DNA of 64,000 nucleotides, from positions 682,001 to 746,000 of the forward strand of contig BPQB01000001.1 of NCBI GenBank assembly GCA_019973155.2. Direction: 5' to 3'. Of this stretch, positions 11,004-23,451 are shown piece by piece (position 1 is the stretch's first letter; each line of letters opens with the position of its first letter). Made by a program: the position numbers and the translations under genes. The stretch comes from Phanerochaete sordida (lineage: Eukaryota; Basidiomycota; Agaricomycetes; Polyporales; Phanerochaetaceae). A model generated the notes under the pieces. That model saw only the letters and a program-made list of their open reading frames with translations, was not told the DNA's origin and made no database searches.

Positions 11004-13400
11004 ATGGCACCCCGCCAGCGATGCGCCGTCTGCGGCTCGAAGCAGTGGCGGAAGGAGCCCTCCAGCGGCCTCATTACCTGCAGCGAGGGCCACGTCTTGC
11101 AGGTGCAGCACCGTCCCGCTCATGTCCTCGATCGAGGGACCCGTGCGCCTCGGGTGCTCACGCTGTCTGCAGAGCTACAGGAACGAGACGACAGAGGTCA
11201 CCGAGCTCGGCCCTCACCAGATGCGGAAGCGCGCGTTCAAGTCCAGCCGCAAGAAAAAAGAATGGCAGAGCAAGGCCGACCCGAAACGTCCGTGCTCAAT
11301 TAATTTCTTATCTGCCCTTCGGCTGTGCTGATCACTATCTCCCGCCAGTGTACCATGGGGAACGCGCCAGGTACCACTATTATCAGTGCCAGCAGCTTCT
11401 CCTGCGCCTGCAGGCCGCCGCTCTTATCACGGCGTGGAAGCTTCCCCCCGAGTTTGAGGTGTGTGCCTGCGTGTCCCTGTGGGTCCATGCGGGGCCGCTC
11501 ACGCGATGCGCCTCAAGGTTGTCTGCAGAGACGTCTGGGCCTTGCACCTCAGCCTTCTCCCGTCTCCGCCCGCCGCCGAGCCCTATTTCCATGTCCAGTC
11601 GCAGTACGGTGGTCAGGCCGCTGCGGAGGCACCCCAAACGGACAAGGGTGAGCTGTCCAAAGCGGGAGATAAGCCTCCTCCAAAGGGAAGCGGTGACGAG
11701 GATGCGGAATCGACCGCTTCTTCGTCGACCGAGGAAGAGGAGGATCTCGACATGGACGAACTCTTGAAGGAGAACTCAGAAGCCCCGTCCTCCTCTGAAG
11801 ACGACGACGGAGACGAGTCACGTCCCCGAGCCCGGCAGGACCGGAGACGCAAGGACAAGACCACCTTTCGCCCATACGACAGTCCCGCTGCCAATATCGC
11901 CGTGCTAATGCTGGCGTGTTGGACGCTCCGTCTACCGGTGATGTACATGGACTTCAAAAGGTTAAGTTTACCTATATCTGCGTAGAAGCACCGCTGACGC
12001 TGCTTCGAAGGCTGATAGAGAGCTACGATCTGCCCTATCTCGATCCCCTGCGGCTTTTACCCGAGACAATGACGCTCCATCTCACGAAGCACACAGCCAG
12101 AGCTCTTTCACCGCAGGTGCGCGCGTTCCGCCATCTTCCGGTTGTCTCGCTGATCGCGGCGGCCCGCCCTAGTTCCCTCCGACGCCGCTGCACGTTCACG
12201 GGCTCACCTCGCGACTGGCGAAGCTCGTGTACCGCTCCCACGGCATCCTGACACCAGAATGCAACGCGGCGCCGCTCTTGTGGCGGGCGACCCGGGCACT
12301 CGAGGGTACTCGTAAGTCCGCTCAGAGCCTGCGTATGTCCCCACGCCTGGTTACCGACGATTTCTGCCAGCCACGCTGTATTTCCTCGCGAAGAAGCTCG
12401 GCAAGATCGTGTCGCTGACGCTGACGCTGCACCACTCGCTGTCGCCCGCCCTGAACAGGGCGAGGATGCGCGACCCTGAGCATCACAAGTACGACAACGC
12501 GCCGCCCGAGGTGGCGCTGATCGCAATGGTGATCGTCGTGCTCAAGATGACCTACGGCCTTGATGGCACGAAACGGTGCGGGCCCATTGGCGCATATTTC
12601 TGGCCCTTGCGCTGAAACCACTGGCAGCGTGCCGCAGTCCGCGGACGACCCTGCATGCGCACTGCCCAACCTCCCAGAATATCTGGCTGCGCTGCAGAGT
12701 GCGGGAAAGTCGGAGCAGGCGCAGAGAGCGGCGTTCTTCGACACCGCGCCCGAGTCGCTGTACGTGGGCGGATCGTCGGCGGGTATGCCTCCAGTGCTGA
12801 TTGAACCTAGCGAATCGGTGCTCGATATGGACGAGGCAGAAATGGACAAGTACATCGCATTTTGCCAGAAGGCCTTGCTACCTCCAGAAGACCGGAGAGC
12901 GAGTCAGTGATTTCGCTGTTAATCCGCGATCCGTCGCAGTGCTCATTCGTCCTCTAGAAAACCCTGTCCTCGACGAGTTCTTCCCGCTGTCGGAAGCACC
13001 CCTAGCCGCACACCCGGACCCCGCGGCAGCTGCGCCCCCGCCCGCGCACGCCCCCGCGAAACCGCTGCCGGCGACCCGGCTGCGCGAGGCCTCCGCCGAC
13101 TTGCGCCCCGGGCAGGCCTACCGCATCTACAACAGCCACGACGTGCTCGGCGCCCTGCCCGGGGACTGCGCGCTGCTCCTGCGGCGCGCGGCACAGTGGG
13201 CCGGCGTCGACGAGCACTACGTCGCGGGCGTCGTCGAGCGCTATGAGCGCCGCGTCCTGCGCTGGTGGCGCACCGCGCGCGCCGCCGCCGCCGACAAGGC
13301 CCAGGACCACGACAAGGCTGGCACTGGAGTCGGAGCGGTGCGTCCCCAGCACGCCGCGCTGACCTTGCAAGTGCTGACGTCGCGCGACGGCATGCAGTAA
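11004..13400 (+). CDS. RRN7: RNA polymerase I initiation factor RRN7 / TAF1B-like
   Basis: This is a core-factor subunit that recruits RNA polymerase I to rDNA promoters, acting like TFIIB. It starts at 11004 with MAPRQRCAVCGSKQW and then LITCSEGH, a CxxC...CxxxH zinc ribbon. Next come YHGERARYHYYQCQQLLLRL and WKLPPEFE, leading into VCRDVWALHLSLLPSPP, the first cyclin-like fold. An acidic Ser/Glu-rich insertion follows near 11690-11860, then the second cyclin-like region (ANIAVLMLACWTLRLPVMY, YFLAKKLGKIVSLTLTLHHS, EVALIAMVIVVLKMTYGLDG). The C-terminal exon runs to DGMQ and stop at 13400. About eight exons are needed; one intron near 12902-12955 joins RRAK to NPVLDEFFPL. Exact internal boundaries are approximate. 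Assignment is strong from the zinc ribbon and domain order. Confidence 0.92.
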
Positions 13401-13874
13401 GCACCCGGGCCACCCACAGCCCGCGGACCGACGCAGCGCCACGCGCGGGACGACGCACGCACCTGAAACGCGCGCAGGCGCAGCGCCACGCACCCCTTCG
13501 AGCGCGCCCGCCCTGGCGCTGCCCGAGACCGCCGCGCGCCTCGCACCGCCCGCGCGGCGCCTCGCGAGGTCTCACCTGTCGCCGCGTTTCAGGGGCGTGC
13601 CCCCGTGCCAGAGATTCGCGGGTGCGCGCCGCGGGCCCTGCGCATGCCGACACGTCCGCGAGCGGTGCGCGGGGCGGTGCGCCACACCCGGCTGGCTTCG
13701 ACGCGTTCTCCCGGGGGTGTGTAGTATAAAATGATGGGTGGGAGGGCGAGGGCCGGCACAGATACCCGCCTTTTCTTCTTCGCCTCGCCAGCTTTTTTAA
13801 TCACCTACGTGTTTAATTTCTAGCTTCACGCACGCCTTTTACGCTTCTTGTATACTTGAACTTTTGATTCGACG
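13401..13874. promoter_or_regulatory. Upstream region of germin-like cupin gene
   Basis: This 474 bp region is GC-rich near RRN7 and becomes pyrimidine-rich before the cupin start. A perfect TATAAAAT at 13725-13732 lies about 145 bp before the ATG and is the clearest TATA box in the window. It suggests regulated expression of the secreted cupin. No gene is seen. Confidence 0.55.
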
Positions 13875-14979
13875 ATGCCTTCTTTCGCCGTCCTCTTCGC
13901 CCTCGCCGCCGCCGCGGTCACCAGCGTCCACGCCGACGTCGCCGCCACGGTTGCTTCGCTGAAGACTGCCACGAACACGGTCGCCCAAGTCAACCTGCTC
14001 CAGGACCAGGACGTAAGTGCCCTCACAGCCTCCACGCACGGGGCTCAACCTTACCGCTTTACAGTTTGTGTTCGACTTCTTCAATGCCACTTCCGGTGTC
14101 TCGAAGGGCGCTGGCGGCCACGCCGTGGCTGCCAGCGTCTCGAACTTCCCCGCCCTCGTCGGCCAGGGTGTGGCCATGACTGTCGGCTTCCTTGGTAGGC
14201 CTACATTACGATCTAGCGCGTATAGCAGCTGACATCGTGCGCAGAGCCCTGTGGCATGAACACGCCGCACACGCATCCCCGCGCGACGGAGATCCTGTAC
14301 TCCGTCAACGGCACGCTGACCTCTGGCACCATCGGCGAGAACGGCTCGCGCTTTGTCTTCAATACTATCAACCCTGGACAGGCGACGGTCTTCCCCATGG
14401 TGCGAAAGACGTCATTTTGAGACATGTGCGCGCATATTGACGCGTAGCGCAGGGGTCGGTGCACTACCAGTCGAACGAGGGCTGCGAGCCCATGACCTTC
14501 GTCTGTGAGTACAGGAGGCGTATTTCCATGTAAAACACAAATCTGACACCACCCGCCAGCCGCATTCAACTACGAGGACCCCGGCACGCTCTCGATCGCG
14601 CAGCGCTGTACGTCCCCGCACCTCGCCCCACACACCACACACTAACCCGCCCGCAGACCTCGGCCTGCCGCCGGACGTCGTCGCCGCGTCGCTCGGGAAC
14701 CTCGGCGTCGAGGAGGTCGTCGGCATCGAGGCGCTGCTCCCGGACAACTTCGCGCTCGGCCGCGACGAGTGCCTCCAGCGCTGCGGCCTCGCGCGCGGCA
14801 CCCAGCCGAGCACGCAGCGCCAGCCGCGCGTGTCCGGCAACGCGCTCCCCCAGGAGACGTCCTCCGCGGCCTCTGCGTCTGCGTCTGCTTCTGCTTCTGC
14901 GACCGTGTCCGTCGCGAGCGCGTCGGCGTCCGCCGCCAAACGCGAGTTCGTGCCCGTCCAGGCCCGCAGGCGCGACTGA
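13875..14979 (+). CDS. Secreted germin-like cupin protein
   Basis: The protein begins with a signal peptide of about 20 residues (MPSFAVLFALAAAAVTSVHA) and has a single cupin barrel. Both germin boxes are clear. Box 1 reads GMNTPHTHPRATEILYSVNG, with HxH and Glu as metal ligands. Box 2 is FPMGSVHYQSN, formed across an intron, and supplies the last His. About six exons are used. The C-terminal third carries the region EECLQRCGL-like ending and then a Ser/Ala repeat (encoded near 14871-14901), followed by a basic tail RRRD and stop at 14979. Germins bind manganese and some are oxalate oxidases or superoxide dismutases, but activity here is not shown. Oxalate handling would suit a wood-decay fungus; that is inference. 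No GPI signal is evident. Confidence 0.9.
14871..14901 (+). repeat. TCTGCG/TCTGCT hexanucleotide repeat in cupin gene
   Basis: A short tandem repeat of TCTGCN units encodes alternating Ser-Ala in the C-terminal region of the cupin. Unit number could vary between strains without shifting frame. Confidence 0.75.
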
Positions 14980-16953
14980 GCGCCGCGGCTGACGGTTGAG
15001 GGCAACGACGGCTCTGTTTTATTTATACTTTGGGACTGATCTATAGGACATTCGCACGCTTACGACCCTGCTTGATATGTACAAGTACCACACACTCATT
15101 TGTAGTATTACCTGCAGCGTACAATCCATCTTGGCATGGCCGATGCAGCACCTGGCTATGCTTATTCGATGCCAACCGCTCGGCATGCTCGCGAGCAGTG
15201 CCTGAGAGTTTGTGGATGGCACGCGAAATGGTAGCGCGTGAGCTCCCCGTCTGTTCGCGCCAAAGAAGCCACGGAGGCGCAGATAGGCCTGCCCAGCGCG
15301 GCCGGTCGGGCGCACTGCCCGCAGCTTCTAGGCTGCCCACCCTTGATCACGCTGCGCTGGGAGCCTGGGGGCAGCGAGGGGATGGTGCCAGCGGCGTGCG
15401 CAGGTCGGCGCGTGGTGACGTATTTATGGACGCGCTGACTCGCCACAACGGCATAAGCAGCGGAGGCATTCCGCCTGCGCTCGGCGCGACAGCCCTGCGA
15501 CGACGCGACGAGCGTTCCCCCGCCGTGGAGTGCCGTCCAGGGCGATCAGCCGCGCTGCTCAGGCCCAGGAGGGCGGCCCTGCCGCCTGTGCGATGTACAC
15601 GCTTTCTCGAATGCCCGCCGGGCCTGGCATGCCAGTGGTGCACCCGCGGTGCGTGGGGCGGCGCGCGTCGCTGGGCCGATAGCTCCGGGCGGGGGAATGT
15701 CTCGCACGTCCCGCAGAGTGAGACGGCCCCGGTCGCCCGCTCGTGGATTCTGGGCCCCTAGGACGGGCAGACGAAATCAAATCAGCGCGCAAATGACGTT
15801 TTGCAGAACGCCGCAAGACGCGAGGGGGCACGTACCGACACAAGAGTGAGGAGGTGGAGGGCACGATAGCGAGCTCCTAAGGGCGTTCGTGACGCAACAG
15901 TTGTCAATTGCGCACTCTCATGAGATCATCAGCAGACTGATGTGAGAAGGGGGAGCATGCGGGAACAGGACGCATACAATGTGTTCGTTGGAATACAAAA
16001 ATTACTGGTTGTTTATTGAGAAAGCTAGATAAGTTGGGGAAGCGGCCTACCGGTTGTCAAGCTGTCGAACGGGGGAATACAACGGTGCTGATAGAGGGCA
16101 CGGTGGGCGGGCCGCTTGTAAACCTGGTGGCGAACAGCTTCGCATCGTGGGACGTCCCTGCGACAGATGCAGCACCCGAGGACACATAAACGTGCGGCAA
16201 CATGCAGCAGCATTTGAGCTCTGTCAGCGATGGTTCACGATGCGTGCACCGCCCAGTGCAGGGCCTGGCTGCATGTCCGCGTCGACATCGGGGCTGCGAG
16301 CAGGATTAATGCGTTTCTCCGGATCCGGACGCGAACGTGTGAATCGAACGCGCGAAGAGGGCGCATTCAGTCGAGTATCTGCATGTTGGGCACGCTCTGC
16401 ATGCTCTGTTGGCATGCGCGGCCGAGCACGGGAACGAGGAAGATGTGTTGTGCGCCGGCTGGGAGATGGGGAGGGCGGGACTGAAACCCGGCGCGAGATC
16501 AAACGCGTGAAGCGGGCGGGTTTTGGCTGACAAGTCCCGGATGCGGGCGGATAAGACCGGGATAAGAGCCAGGGCCGCTGGCAGCCGAGTGGAAAATGGA
16601 AATCGAACGCGAGCACGTTTGCGGGGCAGAGCATGTTTCGACCGAGTTCTTGAGATCGTTGTCCTCCTCGAGCCGGCTTGCTACGCCCCGTCATCCTCCT
16701 GGGTGCGCTCGCTGTCGCCCTCGACCCTCAACCCGTCGCACACGGCCCACAGCCCCTCCAAGCCTCCCCCGCCGTCCAAAACCGCCCACGATCGACCTGC
16801 ATTCCGCGCAAGTGGACTAGGCACCGACTCTCGAACCTCTCTCTTCTCGACTTTTCCACGCTGATGCCCGTATTTTTACCATCTTCCTTCTAATACTCTC
16901 CTCGCCAGGACCTCCACTCGTCTACTCCCCGCTCCGAACACTAGACACCCGCC
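14980..16953. other. 2 kb gene-free region upstream of the 909-residue gene
   Basis: This is the longest stretch without a supported gene. Several ORFs of 150-240 codons exist on both strands (for example 15030-15761), but they have no domains, erratic composition and no credible splice partners. The final ~150 bp before 16954 is CT-rich, as is common in fungal promoters and 5' leaders. I searched by eye for tRNA B-boxes and found none that fold. Confidence 0.5.
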
Positions 16954-19683
16954 ATGCGTCGCCTCGCCGCCGTCTTCACCGGCAGGCGGTCAGACAAGTC
17001 CGACGCCGGCTCGAGCGCGTCTCGCGCCGACCGCTCAGATCGCTCGGGCCCCACGGCCTCCTCTCAAGCGTCCGCTGCTACGACCACCAAGACGACCAAA
17101 AGCCGGTCAGGTTTCTTCCGGAGCTTGTCCAAGGGCAGCTTGTCCAAGGGTGCGCTCTCCAGCCCTGAGCTCAAAGGACGCAAACGTTCAATGCCTTTGC
17201 TGTCCACCATGTCAGACCACGTCGCATCCTCCGCGTCGTCCTCCAGCGGTGGCCCCCAGACCCCAAGCGACGACCAAGAAAGCATCGCCCCACCCCCACC
17301 CAGCCAGGGCAGGAAGAGCTGGCTGTCGCAAGTGTCCGAGGCACCGCTGCCCCTACCATTGCCCGTGCCAGCCAAGCCGACGACACGGCCGTATCTGCCT
17401 CGGACTCCCAGACGCGAGTCTGATCAGACATCCGAGACGTCGACTGAATCAGAAACCACCGAAGAGCAGGATGCGGAGCCACCTCTGTCGACTCCTTGGT
17501 CGGCCCCCTCTGTCCCGGCCGCTCCTAAGGAATACTTCCGCGTCATTACAACCAACGCGCTTCGGCCGCCGTATTCCCCTCCCCCATTGCTTCATGTTCC
17601 ACGCGGACCGCTGTTTCCCCGGTCGTGTAACCCATCTCGTCAGTTACCGGCCAACGACACACTCCATGCACGTGTACTACGGAAACGACTACTCGCTCGC
17701 GCCGAGCGCATCTCGGAAGGCGCTTTGGCCGGCTTTGCTGGGCGCAAACATGCGCCACAACGCTTGCTGCCTCTGGTTCTCGACGACCAGGCGATCCCCA
17801 AGAGCTATACGGTGCTTCCTGCGAGTCAGGGTCTTCGCCGCTGGGTAGAGCGCCCATGCTTTGAAGACAGGATGATCGTCTACCTTCCGGCTGAGCAAGT
17901 GGGCGGCGACTGCCGGTATGAAAGGGTTTACGCGTCTGCTGCAGTCGAGGCCCTAGGTATTTCGGAGCACGTCGAGGCTATGGCTGGGCTTTGGGAGGAT
18001 ATAGGGCTGGCGCCGGAAACTGCTCTCGACGCTCCGGCCGCCACCTCGACAACGACGGTCTCTACCCCTTCCACGACGAGCTTATCGAGCGCGCCCCCTT
18101 CACCCGCACTGACTGCGTCAAGCTCTTCGCTGCCTATGTCCAACTCTAAGATGGCCTCAAATGGTACGCACCACGTTTCCCATCGCGAACCGCATAGATC
18201 CGCTAATCCATGCATGCTTCCAGTAGCCGCGCACAAGCATGCACCCTCCCCACTCCGCATTGGGAGCACGGAAGCTGTACCGAGCTTCCCCCCAGCCCCA
18301 CCGCCGAAGTCTCCCAGTGCACCGACGATCGTCCAACCCACCTCTGCTGCCACATCTAGATCCCCATCCGCCTCCCCACCCTCCCCAGCGGTGTCGCCCC
18401 GACCCGCAGTTCGCTTCGCTCCTGAAGATAGGGAGGAGTCGATACCGCTGGACTATGTTATGCGCGTCAAGCAGGCTCGGGATAAGAAGGCTCAGTTCCT
18501 CAGAGAGGAGCGAGCTCGACGTCTGAGCACGCAAGAGCGAACGGTTACCCCTCGCTACGCCCCTTCAGAACCCGCGCGCGAGGACGCCCGCCGACTCGCT
18601 TCAGAGCGCACGAAGATGGAGGAGGAGAGGAAGCGTCTAGAAGAGGAGCGTCGGAAGTGGGAACGGGAACGCGCTGCGCGGCAGGCTGCTGAAGAGCAGA
18701 GGAAGAAGGCGGCTTTTGCTGAAGAGCAGGCGGAGGCTCGTCGCAGGCAAGAACATATGCGCTCAGGACTGGTGCCGCGGCTCGGGGAAGGAATATCCTG
18801 GGAAGGCGACCGAGAGAAGGATCGGCAACGGAGAGGTAGCGAGACAAAGCCCGCGTACACGCGACCTCGGTACGAGAGCACCCACGGTGCATCCCCGCCG
18901 CGGCAGGCTTCCGAGCCAAACATTCACTATGGCGGATCATCAAGTGCTTCACGTCTGCACATTCCCTACGCCGACTCGTCACCAGGAAGCTCCCGTCCGC
19001 CAAGCATATCCTCACGTCCGCCCTCGATGTACTCAACGCCACCATCGTCTGCCTCGGCGACCGATGTGCGCACGCGGCGGGAGAGCAAAGCCAGCCGGCA
19101 TTCCGTCATTTCGAACGGATCGTACTCTCCCTCCGCCGTCTTCCTCCCGCCCGGTTCGCCTGCTGGTTACCCGTGGGGACCTGTTCCACCTGTCCCCGCG
19201 ATGCCTGTCGGCGTCCCCATGATGCCCGTAGGCATGCCGATGATGCAGGTGCCAATGATGCCTTACGTCGACATGCCCCTATTGCCCCCGACCCCGCCGT
19301 TCGTCCTGCAACAGTACGGCCCTCGCAAGTCGGGGTCGGGACAACGTTCGCACAGCTCGTCACCAACTAGAGGCGGCCCCTCGGACACGACCAAACGACA
19401 CTCGGAAGGCACTGGCCGCGCATCCCCGCACAGCACGCACCGACGGACACCTAGCGACGATCCGTCCGCGTCATCTCGCGGACGGAATGGACCGGTATAT
19501 ACCCCGAAGCAGCCTTCTTCCTCTTCATCGCATTCACCGCGTCCGCCATCGTCGACCCCGCGCTCGTCGTCGTACAGCACTCCGAACTCGACGCCCGCGA
19601 TGGTCTCGTCGTGGCCGAGACAGCCGGCGTTCCAGAACCTGAGCCGTCCGTCAGCGAACAGACGACAGACGATGATAACGTAG
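16954..19683 (+). CDS. Conserved-looking low-complexity protein of unknown function, 909 aa, intronless
   Basis: One uninterrupted ORF runs from MRRLAAVFTGRRSDKSD to stop at 19681-19683, unusual here because nearly every other gene has introns. Residues 1-190 are Ser/Thr/Pro-rich. About residues 190-350 form the only folded-looking part, with SCNPSRQLPANDTLHARV, RLLPLVLDDQAIPKSYTVLP and FEDRMIVYLPAEQVGGDCRY. Then comes another Pro/Ser-rich stretch, followed by the segment IPLDYVMRVKQARDKKAQF and a charged helix (EEERKRLEEERRKWERERAA), probably a coiled coil, near residue 550. A Met/Pro/Val-rich repeat lies near residue 755 (VPMMPVGMPMMQVPMMPYVD). The basic Arg-rich N-terminus could bind membrane or nucleic acid. 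I do not recognise the family. It may be a scaffold or cytoskeletal adaptor, but that is a guess. Confidence 0.85.
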   Translation: MRRLAAVFTGRRSDKSDAGSSASRADRSDRSGPTASSQASAATTTKTTKSRSGFFRSLSKGSLSKGALSSPELKGRKRSMPLLSTMSDHVASSASSSSGGPQTPSDDQESIAPPPPSQGRKSWLSQVSEAPLPLPLPVPAKPTTRPYLPRTPRRESDQTSETSTESETTEEQDAEPPLSTPWSAPSVPAAPKEYFRVITTNALRPPYSPPPLLHVPRGPLFPRSCNPSRQLPANDTLHARVLRKRLLARAERISEGALAGFAGRKHAPQRLLPLVLDDQAIPKSYTVLPASQGLRRWVERPCFEDRMIVYLPAEQVGGDCRYERVYASAAVEALGISEHVEAMAGLWEDIGLAPETALDAPAATSTTTVSTPSTTSLSSAPPSPALTASSSSLPMSNSKMASNGTHHVSHREPHRSANPCMLPVAAHKHAPSPLRIGSTEAVPSFPPAPPPKSPSAPTIVQPTSAATSRSPSASPPSPAVSPRPAVRFAPEDREESIPLDYVMRVKQARDKKAQFLREERARRLSTQERTVTPRYAPSEPAREDARRLASERTKMEEERKRLEEERRKWERERAARQAAEEQRKKAAFAEEQAEARRRQEHMRSGLVPRLGEGISWEGDREKDRQRRGSETKPAYTRPRYESTHGASPPRQASEPNIHYGGSSSASRLHIPYADSSPGSSRPPSISSRPPSMYSTPPSSASATDVRTRRESKASRHSVISNGSYSPSAVFLPPGSPAGYPWGPVPPVPAMPVGVPMMPVGMPMMQVPMMPYVDMPLLPPTPPFVLQQYGPRKSGSGQRSHSSSPTRGGPSDTTKRHSEGTGRASPHSTHRRTPSDDPSASSRGRNGPVYTPKQPSSSSSHSPRPPSSTPRSSSYSTPNSTPAMVSSWPRQPAFQNLSRPSANRRQTMIT

Positions 19684-21287
<1,604 letters not shown>

Positions 21288-21682
21288 CTTTACGCGAGGT
21301 CGTACGCGGCGGGGACCTTGGGAGCAGATATCGCGCGTGTAGGCGACGGATTTCGCTGATTGTTCAGGCGCAACGCGTGCAGAGCAGGCGAAAGAGTGTC
21401 AAGAAGAAAATTAGGAGGAGATAACGCGAGAATGGGGGCGAGCGCAGCCAGGTGCTGGTCGTGGCCACAGTTTGGGTCGGAAAAGCCAACAAGGCCGGGG
21501 AACACGCCCCGGCCTGATTCGGCATGTCGTTCCCACGAGTGCTTATTCTCGCGGACGCTAATTACCGCGCAGGTCGACCTCCCCGGCGCGTGGCTGCGCT
21601 CGATAGCGAAGGAGTTCCCCGCTCTCGCTCTCTCCATCGCCTTCCATCCTGCGCAATACACGTAGATATCTCTATAACCATT
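21288..21682. promoter_or_regulatory. Divergent promoter region, CENP-A / Gfd2-like
   Basis: This 395 bp separates two opposite start codons. It holds no gene I can support. I see no strong TATA box for CENP-A; its cell-cycle control cannot be judged from this stretch. Confidence 0.4.
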
Positions 21683-23227
21683 ATGGGCGGGCCAGCTGTC
21701 GAGCACGGATACTACAGGTTCACAGACGTGTTCTTTGAATGGTGCGTGTATGAACGCTTGCGCAGTCAAGCAGAGTACTGACATGATCATCGCCCACAGG
21801 GTGAAGATGATCCCTAACGAAGAGGACAAGGGACCTCTCAGGGCCATTATCTCGCACAGCGCGCTCGTCGATCCCGGACACCCGCTGCGCAAGCCAGGCG
21901 CGGAGGGCATCGAGCTCTACATCGGTGCGATGCTGTGTGCGCCTCTCGCACATTATGCCAGTCTGACGATATCTGCAGCAACATTCCTAAGCGGAGAGTC
22001 TCGTCCAGTGTTCTCATCTGCACAGCTCGAGTTCATACAGCAGTGGCTGTACGCCATGGGCCTGACCAAGGGGCCTATTCCGCTGCCGGGCATTGACTGG
22101 CTGATCCGCCGCGAGGAGATGGCGAGCCTCTCACCCGAGCTCTTCAACGATGCAGCGCACCTGAAGAAGACCATCAAGGTAAGTTTATCTCTTGCAGACA
22201 CCGCGCGATCGCCGCTAAAGACTGATGTGGGCAGACGATAGAGAAGAATAACAAACGGCTCAAGGGCGCGGGAAGCTCGCTCATCACGGCTCGCCGCCTC
22301 AAATTCGAGCGTGTGCGCGAGCTGTGGGCTGCGAAGACAGGCTCGTGGCTTGCCATCGACATGGAAGCGTGGGAGTACGACCACAAACTCGTGACTGAGT
22401 TCGGCTGGAGCCGCGTCACCTGGCGCGATGGTGAGGCCGTCGAGGACAATGCGCACTGGATTGTAAAGGAATACCGAGACTCGAAGGTTAACGGCACGTA
22501 TGTCCGGGACAGAAAATTTGTAGGTGGCCGCGACCATGGCCAAAAGTAGCCATCACTCATCTGCCAGGAGCAGTGGTATGACTACGGCGACAGCGAACTG
22601 GTGCCGAAGAGGGAGCTGAAGGATCGTGTGGCGGCGCTGATCCACGAAAGCGCGGCGAACGGCCCGCTGTACCTCGTATTCCATGACGCGAGCCAGGATG
22701 TCAAGTACGTCGTCTCCGTGAATGACCATAGCAAAGCTTCATGGCTGGCCGACAGGTACCTCCAGTCCTCCGCGATCGAGGCGCCTTTGGGAAACCTCTC
22801 GTCAGTGCTCCCGGACACCACTCCCACGGAGGGCATGTTCCAGGTCGACACCGCCGAGCTGTTCTCCGCGCTCACGGGCGACTCGAACTTCCGCGCCCTG
22901 GAGCGGGTGTGCACGCTGCTGAAGGTCGGCCAGCTGGAGCCGCGCATGAATCTCGATAACCTGCACAACGCGGGTAACGATGCTCATGTAAGTGCATCTA
23001 TCCTTTGTGATCGACCATGCTCATAGTGAGACCGTTAGGCGACCATACTCTGCCTGAAGTCCATGGCGAGTGGCGACTCGATCGACACGCAGCGCGAGAA
23101 GCGGTGGCCGGGACAGACGTCCGCGACGGAGAACAAGACCATCTTCTCGCCGTACGAAGACGACGTCGACGAAGACGAGCCCGAGGACATCATGCGCGAG
23201 GCGGCGGAGGCTTATTCGGCGCTGTGA
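21683..23227 (+). CDS. Gfd2/YDR514C-like DEDDh-fold protein
   Basis: The ATG at 21683 starts MGGPAVEHGYYRFTDVFFEW; stop is at 23225-23227. After an N-terminal region (VKMIPNEEDKGPLRAIISHS, LEFIQQWLYAMGLTKGPIP), the C-terminal half has an RNase-H-like fold. SWLAIDMEAWEYDHKLVTEF supplies Asp-x-Glu (DME), LYLVFHDASQDVKYL supplies the middle Asp, and LHNAGNDAHATI supplies the H(x4)D motif. This fits the YDR514C/Gfd2 C-terminal family, linked in yeast to mRNA export factor Dbp5. All four DEDDh positions seem present, so nuclease activity is possible, but it is not shown for the family that I know of. A charged acidic tail (DDVDEDEPEDIM) ends the protein. About six exons are present. It is tail-to-tail with the ceramide synthase. 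Confidence 0.82.
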
Positions 23228-23451
23228 AGATACCTTCGATGTACGACTAGCAACGACGAGGGTTCCAGCACATTGGTTTACATGATCGATTTTGTACCAC
23301 TAGCAAATGTACTACTGACTATCCAATGATCTATGGACGTGCTTCAGAAGGTAAATTAAGGGTGCACTTTGGCGGGTATCGTCTACTTCAAGCGTGCAAA
23401 AGTTGTGGCGGTCCTGCCTTAGGCGTGAGAGCGCCACACCCAGTGAACGCG

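Noticed and set aside
10781..11767. Plus-strand ORF of 328 codons
   Set aside because: It overlaps the RRN7 exons in another frame. RRN7 has a zinc ribbon and cyclin-like blocks; this ORF has no recognisable domain.
15030..15761. Plus-strand ORF of 243 codons
   Set aside because: Composition is Arg/Ala/Gly-rich, there are no domains, and no start context or splice partner supports it.
16310..16345. Possible tRNA B-box at GAATCGAAC
   Set aside because: The flanking bases do not form a T-arm stem and no A-box lies at the right distance; same for the similar word near 16603.
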